Positions 8,398-16,413 of a DNA stretch of 46,918 bases are shown here, piece after piece (the stretch's first letter is position 1; every line of letters starts with the position of its first letter). The notes under the pieces were generated by a model. It was not told where the DNA came from. It made no database searches and saw nothing but the letters and a program-made list of their open reading frames with translations. Source of the stretch: Paracoccus saliphilus. GTDB lineage: Bacteria; Pseudomonadota; Alphaproteobacteria; Rhodobacterales; Rhodobacteraceae. The stretch lies in NCBI GenBank assembly GCA_003255745.1, contig QKYL01000063.1, forward strand, positions 1-46,918. The letters run 5' to 3'. Both the position numbers and the translations under genes were made by a program.

Positions 8398-9497
8398 AGC
8401 CCGAGCCGCGCAAAGAAAATTGAAAAGGCCGCATCCGCAATGATCACCGCAAAGATCGCGCTGACGACGGCTGCTGAGGTCATCCGGCCAAGAGACTCTG
8501 CGTCCTTTCCCACCCGCATGCCGGCATGGCAGCCGATGACGCCGATAATCAGCGCAAAGACAGGCGCCTTGGACAGGCCGACGATGGCATGTCCGATGCT
8601 CAGTTCGTCCAGGCGCCTTAAAAAAACCGCTGGCGAAATTCCCAGCTCGACCCATGACATGATCGCTCCTCCCAAAAGGCCGGTCAGCGCCGAGACAAGC
8701 CCTAAGATGGGCAGCATCAGCACCAGCGCCAGGACACGGGGCAGGATCAACACCATGTCGGGATCAAGGCCAAGCGTCTGCATCGCGTCAATTTCCTGGC
8801 GCATCTTCATCGAGCCGATCGACGCCGTCAGCGCCGAGGCCGTCCGCCCGGCCACGATGATTGCTGTCAGCAGGATGCCGAGTTCCCGCAGGATCGAGAT
8901 GGCGATCAGGTCCACCACGAAGATCTCGGCCCCGAACCGGCGCAACTGGTCCGCACCCTGGAAGGCCAGCACCACGCCGATCAGAAAGGACATCACCGCC
9001 ACGATCGGCACGGCCCGCAGGCCGGTTTCCTGGCAGTGATGGACCAGTGCTGTCAGGGGGAACCGCCCCGGCCGTCGCAGGGCTCGGCCAAGCGCGGCAA
9101 GGCTGCGGCCCAGGTATCCGACCAGTTCTTTCAGATAGACCAGCGCCCCGACCACCTGCCGTCCTGTCTCCTCCAGGGCTTGATGCCAGCCTGGCGGCGG
9201 CAGCGGTGCCTGCTGCGGCGCGGGCAGGGCCGCCGTCACCGCCGCAAGCAGTGTGGCATGACGCTGTGACAGCCCCGTCACGCAACCGCCTGCCGTCTGC
9301 CGCTGCGCAAGGGCCCAGGCCCCGGCCGTGTCCAAGCCCTCCAGCGCAGCAAGGTCCAGCGTCGCCGCGGCAGGAACCGGGGACAGCCTGTGCAGGGTCC
9401 AGACGACCAGCTGGCCCGTCAGGACGACGCGGGCTCCGTCCTGCTGAATCGACAGGTCAGGAACGGCGGGGTCGCCCTTAGTCACGTCCAGCTGCAT
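8394..9497 (-). CDS. mlaE: MlaE-type permease with N-terminal STAS-like domain
   Basis: A 367-residue permease. Residues 1-100 form a STAS/MlaB-like domain ('LSIQQDGARVVLTGQLVV...LDLAALEGLDTAGAWALA'), so the regulatory MlaB function is fused to the permease. Residues 110-367 are the MlaE domain with several membrane helices and conserved blocks 'GVVLAFQGADQLRRFGAE', 'RELGILLTAIIVAGRTASA', 'ASIGSMKMRQEIDAMQTLG' and 'GCHAGMRVGKDAESLG'. It sits in the inner membrane and is the first gene of the four-gene operon. No mlaA or mlaC is in the window. An 'aggaa' ribosome site lies about nine bases upstream of the ATG. Confidence 0.93.
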   Translation of the reverse strand: MQLDVTKGDPAVPDLSIQQDGARVVLTGQLVVWTLHRLSPVPAAATLDLAALEGLDTAGAWALAQRQTAGGCVTGLSQRHATLLAAVTAALPAPQQAPLPPPGWHQALEETGRQVVGALVYLKELVGYLGRSLAALGRALRRPGRFPLTALVHHCQETGLRAVPIVAVMSFLIGVVLAFQGADQLRRFGAEIFVVDLIAISILRELGILLTAIIVAGRTASALTASIGSMKMRQEIDAMQTLGLDPDMVLILPRVLALVLMLPILGLVSALTGLLGGAIMSWVELGISPAVFLRRLDELSIGHAIVGLSKAPVFALIIGVIGCHAGMRVGKDAESLGRMTSAAVVSAIFAVIIADAAFSIFFARLGL

Positions 9498-9619
9498 TCG
9501 CCTGTTCCTGCGTCGTCGGTTGGTGCCTTGCGGCGCGATGTCTTACAGATGCACCGAAGCCTGGTGTCGAAACATGATCAGGATCAAACGGCGGGACGGG
9601 GTTGCTTGCGGCCATGCCG

Positions 9620-10987
9620 TCAGGCCACCCCCGCCAAGCGCAGCGCCAGCCCCGCCAGGGCGCAAATCGCCAGAACTGTCACCGCTCCAAGGCGGAAGCC
9701 GAACACGGCCAGCATGGCAACGGCCACCAGACCCGCGGCGGGCAGGTTCAGCGTCGCCCAGATCGGAAGCTCCAGCTCCAGTCCCCATCCCGCGACGGGC
9801 CTAAGTTGGACGAAAACGACATGCAGGCCGAACCAGATTGCCAGGTTCAGGATCACGCCGACCACCGCGGCGGTGATGGCCGTCAGCGCCGCCGTCAGCA
9901 TCTGGTTGTCCCGCAGCCTTTCGATGAATGGCGCGCCCAGGAAGATCCAGAGAAAGCAGGGCGTGAAGGTTACCCATGTGGTCAGAAGCCCCCCAAGCGT
10001 CCCGGCCAGCAGCGGCGGCATCCCCTCGGCGCCGCGCAGGGCGCCCATGAAGCCCACGAATTGCGTGACCATGATCAGGGGTCCGGGGGTCGTTTCCGCC
10101 ATGCCCAACCCGTCCAGCATCTCGCCCGGCGTCAGCCAGCCGAAGTTCTGCACCGCCTCCTGCGCGACATAGGCCAGCACCGCATAGGCGCCGCCGAAGG
10201 TCACGATTGCCATGACGCTGAAGAAGCCTGCGATCTGTGAAAAGACGTTCTGCGGCCCAAGCAGCAGGAACAGCCCTGCCACCGGAACCAGCCACAGCGC
10301 CAGCAGCACCATCGACATGCGCAGCGCCCAGGCCCGGTTGACGCGCGTATGCTCGGGCGTTTCTTCGCCCAGCAGCGTGTCGGCGTCGTCCACCTGGCCT
10401 GCCCTCTGCGTTCCGTGGCCACCGCCGCTAAACGCCGCAAGCCCCGCCCGGTTGCCCAGAAAGCCAATCAGCCCCGCAATCAGGATGATGATCGGGAAGG
10501 GCAGCCCAAAGGCGAAGATCGCGACAAAGGAGGCCGCAGCGATGCCGATCATCGGCCCGTTCTTCAGCGCGCGGCCGCCGATGCGGATCACCGCCTGCAC
10601 CACGATGGCCAGAACCGCCGCCTTGAGGCCGAAGAACAGCGCCTCCACCGCGCCGGCATTCCCCCAGATCGCATAGATCCAGCTGAGCGCCATGATCGCC
10701 ACGACGCCCGGCAGCACGAACAGCAGCCCGGCGATGATCCCGCCCAGGGTGCGGTGCATCAGCCAGCCGATATAGACGGCCAGCTGCATCGCCTCGGGGC
10801 CGGGCAGCAGCATGCAGTAGTTCAGCGCATGCAGGAACCGTTTCTCGCCCAGCCAGCGGTGCTCCTCGACCAGGAGGCGGTGCATCAGCGCGATCTGCCC
10901 GGCCGGGCCGCCAAAGCTGAGCAACCCGACGCGGGCCCAGACCCGTGTCGCCTGCGCCAATGAAGGATAAGGTCGGTTCGGTGTCAT
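9620..10987 (-). CDS. chrA: chromate transporter, long-chain form
   Basis: A 455-residue CHR-family membrane protein with two homologous halves, the usual long form. Hallmarks seen are 'LLSFGGPAGQIALMHRLLVEE' near the N-terminus with 'LPGPEAMQLAVYIGW' following, and in the second half 'VTFGGAYAVLAYVAQEAV' with 'TPGPLIMVTQFVGFMG'. These motifs recur in chromate/sulfate exporters. It should export chromate from the cytoplasm by exchange or proton coupling. A chrB regulator is not present in the window. The gene is separated from mlaE by about 120 bases and read in the same direction, so it could be co-transcribed upstream of the Mla operon but probably has its own promoter in the 10988-11265 spacer. 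Confidence 0.92.
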   Translation of the reverse strand: MTPNRPYPSLAQATRVWARVGLLSFGGPAGQIALMHRLLVEEHRWLGEKRFLHALNYCMLLPGPEAMQLAVYIGWLMHRTLGGIIAGLLFVLPGVVAIMALSWIYAIWGNAGAVEALFFGLKAAVLAIVVQAVIRIGGRALKNGPMIGIAAASFVAIFAFGLPFPIIILIAGLIGFLGNRAGLAAFSGGGHGTQRAGQVDDADTLLGEETPEHTRVNRAWALRMSMVLLALWLVPVAGLFLLLGPQNVFSQIAGFFSVMAIVTFGGAYAVLAYVAQEAVQNFGWLTPGEMLDGLGMAETTPGPLIMVTQFVGFMGALRGAEGMPPLLAGTLGGLLTTWVTFTPCFLWIFLGAPFIERLRDNQMLTAALTAITAAVVGVILNLAIWFGLHVVFVQLRPVAGWGLELELPIWATLNLPAAGLVAVAMLAVFGFRLGAVTVLAICALAGLALRLAGVA

Positions 10988-11204
10988 GCTGACCTTGGCT
11001 GTTCGGTTTGCGCGGCGGCCGGGCCCCCGTCCGAACGGTTAGAGGAGCGTTCAGCGGCCCGTCAAGGGGCGGTACCCCGCCTTTGCCGTCCCCCTTGGGG
11101 GCGCCGCCTTGGGTGATGTTCCGGCAAGGGCATCAGGGCGCGCGGGCGCGGCTGCCACCAACTGCGGCTTGACCGGATGGGGCCATTCGCGACAGGGTTT
11201 GACA

Positions 11205-11217
11205 TGTCCGATGGACA
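11205..11217. promoter_or_regulatory. palindromic candidate operator upstream of tpa
   Basis: Perfect inverted repeat tgtcc-gat-ggaca, preceded directly by ttgaca (11199-11204), about 50 bases before the taurine aminotransferase start. Position and symmetry suggest a regulator site. No convincing -10 box at the expected distance was seen. Confidence 0.35.
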
Positions 11218-11265
11218 GGGCCCTTGCGCGCGCGCCCTGATTCCACCCATGCCCAGGAGATTTCG

Positions 11266-12648
11266 ATGACGCTTGATCTGACCGCCAATGACCTGTCGCA
11301 TGTGGTGGAGGCCGACCGTGCCCATGTCTGGCACCACCTGAGCCAGCACAAGCCCTATGAAACCATCGATCCCCGCGTCTTCGTCGAGGGCAAGGGGATG
11401 CGGCTGTGGGATGCCAAGGGCCGCGAATATCTGGACGGCGTGTCGGGCGGGGTCTGGACGGTGAACGTGGGCTATGGTCGGGAAAGCATCGCCAATGCCG
11501 TGCGCGACCAGCTGATCCGCCTGAACTACTACGCAGGCGCGGCGGGCACCGTGCCGGGCGCGATGTTTGCCGAGCGCCTGATTGGGAAGATGCCGGGGAT
11601 GACCCGCGTCTATTATTCGAATTCCGGCTCGGAGGCGAACGAGAAGGTCTACAAGATGGTCCGCCAGATCTCTGCGCGCCATCACGCCGGGCGCAAGTCC
11701 AAGATCCTTTACCGCGAGCGCGACTACCACGGCACCACCATCGGCACGCTGGCCACATCGGGGCAGGCGCAGCGGGCGGCGCAATACGGACCCTATCCGG
11801 ACGGCTTCGTCATGGTCCCGCACTGCCTGGAATACCGCAAGCAGTGGGACGTGGAGGATTACGGCCGGCGCGCCGCCGACGCGATCGAGGAGGTGATCCT
11901 GCGCGAAGGGCCCGACACGATCGGCGCCATCGTGCTGGAGCCGGTGACGGCCGGCGGGGGCGTTATCACGCCGCCCGAGGGATATTGGCCCCGCGTGCAG
12001 GAGATCTGCCGGAAATACGACATCCTGCTGCACATCGACGAGGTCGTCTGCGGCCTTGGCCGGACAGGCACCTGGTTCGGCTATCAGCATTTCGGCATCC
12101 AGCCGGATTTCGTGACCATGGCCAAGGGCGTCGCCTCGGGATATGCGGCGATTTCCTGCACTGTGACCACCGAGGCCGTCTTCGAGATGTTCAAGGACGC
12201 GCCCGAGGACGGGATGAGCCATTTCCGTGACATTTCGACCTTTGGCGGCTGCACCGCGGGCCCGGTTGCCGCGCTGGAGAACATGCGGATCATCGAGGAC
12301 GAGGGGCTGCTGGAAAACACCACCCGGATGGGCGAGCGCGTGCTGTCGAACTTGCGCGCGCTGATGGAGAAGCATGCCGTGATCGGCGACGTGCGCGGCA
12401 AGGGCCTGTTCTGCGGGGCAGAGCTGGTCGCTGACCGCAAGACCAAGGATCCGCTGGCCGAAAAGATGGTACAGGCAGTCGTTGCGGACTGCCTGGGGCA
12501 GGGGGTCATCATCGGGGCCACGAACCGGTCGCTGGAGGGCGGGCTGAACAACACGCTCTGCCTGTCGCCCGCGCTGATTGCGACGGCCGACGACATCGAC
12601 CGGATCACCGACGCCATTGACGGCGCGTTGACCCGAGTGATGGCTTGA
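11266..12648 (+). CDS. tpa: taurine--pyruvate aminotransferase
   Basis: A 460-residue fold-type I, class III PLP aminotransferase. The sequence closely resembles taurine--pyruvate aminotransferases of Paracoccus and Roseobacter relatives, for example 'EADRAHVWHHLSQHKPYE', 'VSGGVWTVNVGYGRESIA', 'YRERDYHGTTIGTL' and 'LHIDEVVCGLGRTGTWFGYQ'. The PLP-binding lysine should be Lys287 in 'FVTMAKGVASGYAA'. The reaction is taurine plus pyruvate to sulfoacetaldehyde plus alanine, the first step of taurine use. The usual partners (xsc, pta, tauABC, tauR) are absent from the window, so it is a stand-alone copy, and a related omega-amino substrate cannot be excluded. The ATG at 11266 has a good site (aggag) eight bases upstream. 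Confidence 0.85.
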   Translation: MTLDLTANDLSHVVEADRAHVWHHLSQHKPYETIDPRVFVEGKGMRLWDAKGREYLDGVSGGVWTVNVGYGRESIANAVRDQLIRLNYYAGAAGTVPGAMFAERLIGKMPGMTRVYYSNSGSEANEKVYKMVRQISARHHAGRKSKILYRERDYHGTTIGTLATSGQAQRAAQYGPYPDGFVMVPHCLEYRKQWDVEDYGRRAADAIEEVILREGPDTIGAIVLEPVTAGGGVITPPEGYWPRVQEICRKYDILLHIDEVVCGLGRTGTWFGYQHFGIQPDFVTMAKGVASGYAAISCTVTTEAVFEMFKDAPEDGMSHFRDISTFGGCTAGPVAALENMRIIEDEGLLENTTRMGERVLSNLRALMEKHAVIGDVRGKGLFCGAELVADRKTKDPLAEKMVQAVVADCLGQGVIIGATNRSLEGGLNNTLCLSPALIATADDIDRITDAIDGALTRVMA

Positions 12649-12655
12649 GGGGGGA

Positions 12656-12680
12656 ATGACGCAGGGCTGCCTTGCGTCAT
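12656..12680 (+). terminator. stem-loop after tpa
   Basis: Arms atgacgcaggg (12656-12666) and ccttgcgtcat (12670-12680) pair over 11 positions with one G-U, with a three-base loop. The hairpin lies eight bases after the tpa stop. It lacks a clear T-run, so it is a probable but not classical terminator. Confidence 0.6.
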
Positions 12681-13405
12681 CCCGCTACCCGATATTAATC
12701 GATCGTCAGGCAGCCTTGCCAAAGGACGGGGCGACTTTGGCGCCTTGAACCATCGCGATCGACTCCTCTGGCAGGGCACCGGCGATCGGCAACCTGGTCC
12801 GGTATAGGACGAACCGGAACTGCCCTGCGGGATGGATATCCAGGAAACGCAGGTTTCCGTCCACCTGAAGGCGAATGCGCAGCCTCCCCTCATCAGCATG
12901 CGGGTCACGGAGGAGGGCAGGCCGGTGGCCGTGACCGTCACATCCTGCTTCATGCCAGAATTGTGCGATAACTGTGGGAACTGCGCTCGTGGCGGTGGCA
13001 AGATCCGTCGACCGATCGCTGCGGCGCGAATAGCAGGGCTGGGAATGCGCTGCTGCAGGATGGCTGGACCGCAGCTGGTCCAGAAGCGCGATCTTGGCCG
13101 CATCCACACGGCGCGTTTTGCGCCAGTGGCGCAGAACGCCAGACGGCTTGTAGATCACGTTCTTAATCGTTGACGCGAAATGTTGGGCGGCAACCGGGCA
13201 TGCGGTGATCGGTGTCTGCCGGGAATGTCACGGGCGGTTCATTATCAGCCCCGCAACACGGGCGTGGCGGTGCGGGGCATCGTTCGGGGCCGTGCAGATC
13301 TGGCGGTTCCGATCTCCTGCGGCAGGGACGTGCCGATCTGGGCGTGCCGGTCCTGTCGTGGGACAGCGGGTTGACCGGCGTAACGCTGACCACAGAATGA
13401 TGACA
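12681..13405. other. gene-poor stretch with a possible decayed minus-strand gene
   Basis: No intact gene is recognisable. On the minus strand, 12706 to about 12890 reads as a protein-like tail ('NLRFLDIHPAGQFRFVLYRT', ending 'VAPSFGKAA'). Just upstream, in a different frame, is a plausible start at about 12955 ('MKQDVTVTATGLPSSVTRM'). Joined by one frameshift these would make a protein of roughly 80 residues. I do not recognise the family. The remainder (13160-13405) shows only short competing frames in high-GC DNA. This may be the scar of a lost gene at the left edge of the exopolysaccharide locus. Confidence 0.35.
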
Positions 13406-14125
13406 TCATCCCCTGTCGCAAGCTTTCAGCAGCGCGCCGTGCTGGGCGTGCGTGATCAGCATGACGGTCAGGAACAGCCGGCCCGTCAGGCGCCAGCTGC
13501 CGGACAATTCGACGCCACACAGATCCATGTGAAAGCTGCCGGGCATGATCCTCAGCGCCACGTCACGGTGGTCGAGCCAACGGCCCGTCACAGGAAACTG
13601 CGCCTTGAAAGCAGCCTCCTTGGCGCTGAACAGCAGTGTGGCGGCCAGAGGGGGCGGCAACCCGCCCCCGCAATCATGCGCCCCGACAACCAGGTCCATA
13701 AGATCGGACGCCATGGGCCGTGCCTCCTCAACATCAAGCCCGACCGATGGCCAGTCTGCGCAGCGGGCGGCAAGCGCCGCCGCAATGTCGCGCGTGTGGC
13801 TGATGCTGCCGCTGACGCCCTGGGGCCAGCGCGGTGCCCGGTCCGTGCCCGCAGGAATCGCCGCGGGGGCAAAGCCCGCCTCGGCCATCGCCAAGCGCGC
13901 CGCCGCACGTCCAGCCGCGAATTCCCGGCGCCGGGCGGGAACCGCGCTGGCAACCATAACTGCTTCCGTCGGCAGCAGGGGGGGCAGGCTGTGGTCGATT
14001 GCCAGCACTGCAGATCCCACAGTGGAGGGCAGCATGGCCCTGAGGGACTGTCCAATCATGGCTTCAGCCCCCGATTTCGGCAGATTGTGTCTACCGCTTG
14101 CAAGCGCACATTCGGTCAAATCCAT
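13406..14125 (-). CDS. 4'-phosphopantetheinyl transferase (EntD/Sfp superfamily)
   Basis: A 239-residue EntD-like phosphopantetheinyl transferase. Seen in order: 'RRREFAAGRAAARLAM' (CoA-phosphate contact), 'APRWPQGVSGSISHT' with the conserved His, 'SVGLDVEEARPM' with the Mg-binding Asp/Glu, and 'LLFSAKEAAFKAQFP' with the catalytic Glu-Lys. The enzyme attaches the CoA-derived arm to the serine of carrier domains. In this window the obvious clients are the ACP of the PKS (Ser1774) and the PCP of the NRPS (Ser1454), so the gene marks the left end of the assembly-line locus. It is divergent from the adjacent GT2 gene. Start at 14125 or the internal ATG at 14059; the conserved region begins after both. 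Confidence 0.88.
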   Translation of the reverse strand: MDLTECALASGRHNLPKSGAEAMIGQSLRAMLPSTVGSAVLAIDHSLPPLLPTEAVMVASAVPARRREFAAGRAAARLAMAEAGFAPAAIPAGTDRAPRWPQGVSGSISHTRDIAAALAARCADWPSVGLDVEEARPMASDLMDLVVGAHDCGGGLPPPLAATLLFSAKEAAFKAQFPVTGRWLDHRDVALRIMPGSFHMDLCGVELSGSWRLTGRLFLTVMLITHAQHGALLKACDRG

Positions 14126-14231
14126 CGTTTTTCAAGCCTATCACTTGAACCCGTGGATATGCTACCGAGGAGAGAACAGCGTGTCCGGCCAATTTTTGAC
14201 GTGAATGCCATGAAAGAACCCTTTCGCCGGA

Positions 14232-14260
14232 AAGGCGGACCGGCTGTGACCGTCCGCCTT
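14232..14260. other. strong stem-loop in the PPTase-GT2 spacer
   Basis: Perfect nine-base arms aaggcggac (14232-14240) and gtccgcctt (14252-14260) with an 11-base loop, about 57 bases before the GT2 start. It could be a leader hairpin or a dyad operator. No T-run follows. Confidence 0.4.
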
Positions 14261-14317
14261 CGGGACCATGTCACGGTGTGCCCGCAGCAGCCAAGCTTTG
14301 CGACGGATTACCTGTAG

Positions 14318-15157
14318 ATGGACCGCCGCAGCGTCTCGGTCATCATTCCCGCGCATCAGGAGGCCGCGCATATCGGGCGCTGCCTGATGGCCTTGTGCAG
14401 GCAGGATCTGACGGCAGACGTCGTCCACGAGGTCATCGTCGTTCCCAATGGTTGCACCGACGGCACGGCGCAGCTTGCACGGGACATGTCCGACAGCCTG
14501 TCGGCGGCAGGCTGGACGCTGATCGTGATCGAGACCCCCATTGGCGGCAAGATCGAAGCCCTGAACCTGGGTGAGGGGGCGGCGCGCCATGATATCCTTG
14601 TTTACCTTGACGCCGATGTTGAACTTGGGCCGGGTCTGATCGCGGGGCTTTATCAGGCACTGGCTGGGCCCGGTCCCCGGTATGCCGGAGCACGACTGGT
14701 GGTTCCGCCGGCCCAAAGCGCGATTTCGGCCGCCTATGCCCGCTTTTGGCAGCGGCTTCCTTTTGTGGCGGAGGGGGTGACGGGGGCGGGTCTTTTCGCC
14801 GTGAACAGCGAAGGCCGCGCGCGGTGGGGCCAGTTCCCCCCGATCATCGCGGATGACGGCTTTGTCCGGTTGAATTTTTCGCCGGATGAACGGATCAGGG
14901 TCGAACTGCCTTATCACTGGCCTATCACCGAGGGGTTCAGTCGTCTCGTGCGCGTGCGACGGCGGCAGGATGCCGGTAATTCGCAGCTTGAGCGGATTTA
15001 CCCTCATCTGATTTGCAATTCCGGCAAAGACCGGCCGACGTTCCGGCATGTGTTGCGGCTCGGACTTGCGGACCCGCTTGGTTTTGCGGTTTATTCAGTC
15101 ATCACCCTAGCTGTTCGGATGCGTCGCAAATCGGAACGGTGGGATCGGGGCCGGTGA
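14318..15157 (+). CDS. glycosyltransferase family 2
   Basis: A 279-residue GT-A fold glycosyltransferase. The N-terminus shows 'VSVIIPAHQEAAHIGRCLMAL', then 'EVIVVPNGCTDGT', and the metal-binding triplet in 'VYLDADVELGPGL'. Later 'GAGLFAVNSEGRARWGQFPPIIADDGFVRLNF' fits the acceptor-binding ED-type block. A weak hydrophobic segment near residue 255 may hold it at the membrane. It probably adds a sugar to a lipid-linked repeat unit made by this locus. Donor and acceptor cannot be read from sequence. It is the first polysaccharide gene after the phosphopantetheinyl transferase, read away from it. No strong Shine-Dalgarno precedes the ATG, but the homology starts within four residues. Confidence 0.88.
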   Translation: MDRRSVSVIIPAHQEAAHIGRCLMALCRQDLTADVVHEVIVVPNGCTDGTAQLARDMSDSLSAAGWTLIVIETPIGGKIEALNLGEGAARHDILVYLDADVELGPGLIAGLYQALAGPGPRYAGARLVVPPAQSAISAAYARFWQRLPFVAEGVTGAGLFAVNSEGRARWGQFPPIIADDGFVRLNFSPDERIRVELPYHWPITEGFSRLVRVRRRQDAGNSQLERIYPHLICNSGKDRPTFRHVLRLGLADPLGFAVYSVITLAVRMRRKSERWDRGR

Positions 15158-15173
15158 TTCGCCGGCCAAGCAC

Positions 15174-15191
15174 ATCTGGATGTATCCAGAT
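15174..15191. promoter_or_regulatory. inverted repeat, 8-base arms
   Basis: Arms atctggat (15174-15181) and atccagat (15184-15191) are separated by two bases. It lies 16 bases after the GT2 stop, so it may be a regulator site or part of a terminator. Confidence 0.4.
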
Positions 15192-15257
15192 CGGTGGAAC
15201 CGCTGTGGTGCAACTTTGGGTTGAGTATAACTGTACCGTATAAACCAGAAGCTGAAA

Positions 15258-15271
15258 TTTTAGCGCTAAAA
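15258..15271. promoter_or_regulatory. 14-base perfect palindrome upstream of the sugar transferase
   Basis: TTTTAGCGCTAAAA is fully symmetric, and gctg (15251-15254) and cagc (15272-15275) extend the dyad with a bulge. A related ATTTA-GCG-TAAAT element lies at 29868-29880 in the PKS/Wzy promoter region, so a shared regulator is possible. Confidence 0.5.
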
Positions 15272-15407
15272 CAGCTTTTTAGATAGGTTGTTTCGCCTGT
15301 CCGAATGCGGCTATATATCCTTACGGATACAGCCCATACCAAAGTGTTCATGCCAAATACCTAAAATTTTAATCTTCCGACGTTGTGATGCCTTCGGAGT
15401 TCAGTAA

Positions 15408-16088
15408 ATGGTACAGTCTAACAGGGGCCAGGATATTCATCCTGACCATGTGACCGATCATGCCGCAATTATCGGCGCATTGGGAATTTACGAAAACGGC
15501 GGCAAACGTTCGCTTGATATTATTCTGATTGTTTTGACGCTCCCCTTTCTTCTGCCCATCATGTTGCTGGTTGCACTGGCAATCATGATGGACGGGAATT
15601 CCCCCATCTTCACGCAGAACCGTCTTGGCCGCGGCTGGCAGTCGTTCCGCCTGTACAAGTTCAGGACCATGAGGCCCCAGGCCGATCAGCTGCTTCAGGC
15701 CCATCTGGCCAACGATCCGGCGGCGCGCGAGGAGTGGAACCGCGACCAGAAGCTGCGCCACGACCCGCGCGTAACCCGCGTCGGCGCCTTTCTCCGCAAG
15801 ACCTCGCTTGATGAACTTCCGCAGCTTTTCAATGTGCTGCTGGGTCATATGAGCCTGGTTGGTCCCCGGCCGATGATGCCCGAGCAGCGCGTGCTTTATC
15901 CGGGTGTCTACTATGCCGCCCATCGGCCCGGCCTCACCGGTCTGTGGCAAGTCTCGGTCCGGAACGGTTCGACCTTTGCCACCCGCGCCGTCTATGATGA
16001 GCGTTATTCGCGCGAAGTCAGTCTTTCGCTGGACGTGGCCACGATTGTTCAGACCTTCCGGGTCGTCGCTCGCTGCACCGGCTGCTGA
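15408..16088 (+). CDS. exoY: undecaprenyl-phosphate sugar phosphotransferase (ExoY/WcaJ type)
   Basis: A 226-residue bacterial sugar transferase that starts polysaccharide repeat-unit assembly by moving a sugar-1-phosphate from a nucleotide sugar to undecaprenyl phosphate. One membrane helix at about residues 38-62 is preceded by 'KRSLDII'. The catalytic core has '[19 protein letters not shown]', '[21 protein letters not shown]', '[15 protein letters not shown]' and '[10 protein letters not shown]', all diagnostic of the family. It is the short ExoY form without the extra N-terminal domain. GGAG lies eight bases before the ATG. Its 3' end overlaps a possible small minus-strand gene. The sugar is not determinable; galactose or glucose are usual for ExoY relatives. 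Confidence 0.92.
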   Translation: MVQSNRGQDIHPDHVTDHAAIIGALGIYENGGKRSLDIILIVLTLPFLLPIMLLVALAIMMDGNSPIFTQNRLGRGWQSFRLYKFRTMRPQADQLLQAHLANDPAAREEWNRDQKLRHDPRVTRVGAFLRKTSLDELPQLFNVLLGHMSLVGPRPMMPEQRVLYPGVYYAAHRPGLTGLWQVSVRNGSTFATRAVYDERYSREVSLSLDVATIVQTFRVVARCTGC

Positions 16089-16275
16089 TTTGTGCCGTAC
16101 GGCACCACAGCCAGTCGCGAAGCGCGACAAAGGCGGCAAGGGTCAGCATACTGGCCGCGCCGCCGCCAACATAGCCCAGAAAAATTGCCGACATGACGCC
16201 ATAGCCTGCGAAAAGCAGGCCAGCGATTGCCAAAATTCCGACCACGAGTGAAATCGCGATCATTCCAATCAACAC
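16018..16275 (-). CDS. small two-helix membrane protein, antisense to exoY 3' end
   Basis: An 85-residue frame with two hydrophobic stretches (residues 2-24 and 28-50) separated by Gly-rich turns, and a basic, polar tail. The GTG start at 16275-16273 is preceded by a good purine-rich site (aaaaggatagg). The last 24 or so codons are antisense to the end of exoY, which suggests that the functional part is the two-helix hairpin and that the tail is poorly constrained. It is divergent from the GT4 gene across a spacer of about 140 bases. No family recognised. It may be a small membrane partner of the polysaccharide machinery. Confidence 0.5.
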   Translation of the reverse strand: MLIGMIAISLVVGILAIAGLLFAGYGVMSAIFLGYVGGGAASMLTLAAFVALRDWLWCRTAQISSRCSERRPGRSEQSWPRPAKD

Positions 16276-16413
16276 TTAACCTATCCTTTTCGCAATCGTC
16301 CGAGTCGATGTTAGCACCATTTTGCGCAGCGCGAAACGAGATCGACAGTCTGGCGCGCCATATGCAAGACTTTCTTTGAATAATATCCTCGAGCAGAACT
16401 GTCATTCCTTATC

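Larger units (their letters stand above)
15158..15407 (+). promoter_or_regulatory. AT-rich leader region before the initiating sugar transferase
   Basis: About 250 bases of markedly lower GC than the surroundings, without a gene. It contains three dyad symmetries: atctggat/atccagat around 15174-15191, the palindrome at 15258-15271 and tatcc-ttac-ggata at 15316-15329. The composition and dyads suggest a regulated promoter for the exopolysaccharide genes. Confidence 0.6.

Noticed and set aside
13174..13405. Short plus-strand frames in the spacer before the PPTase gene
   Set aside because: Three overlapping frames of similar length, none with a ribosome site or recognisable motif; expected in high-GC DNA.
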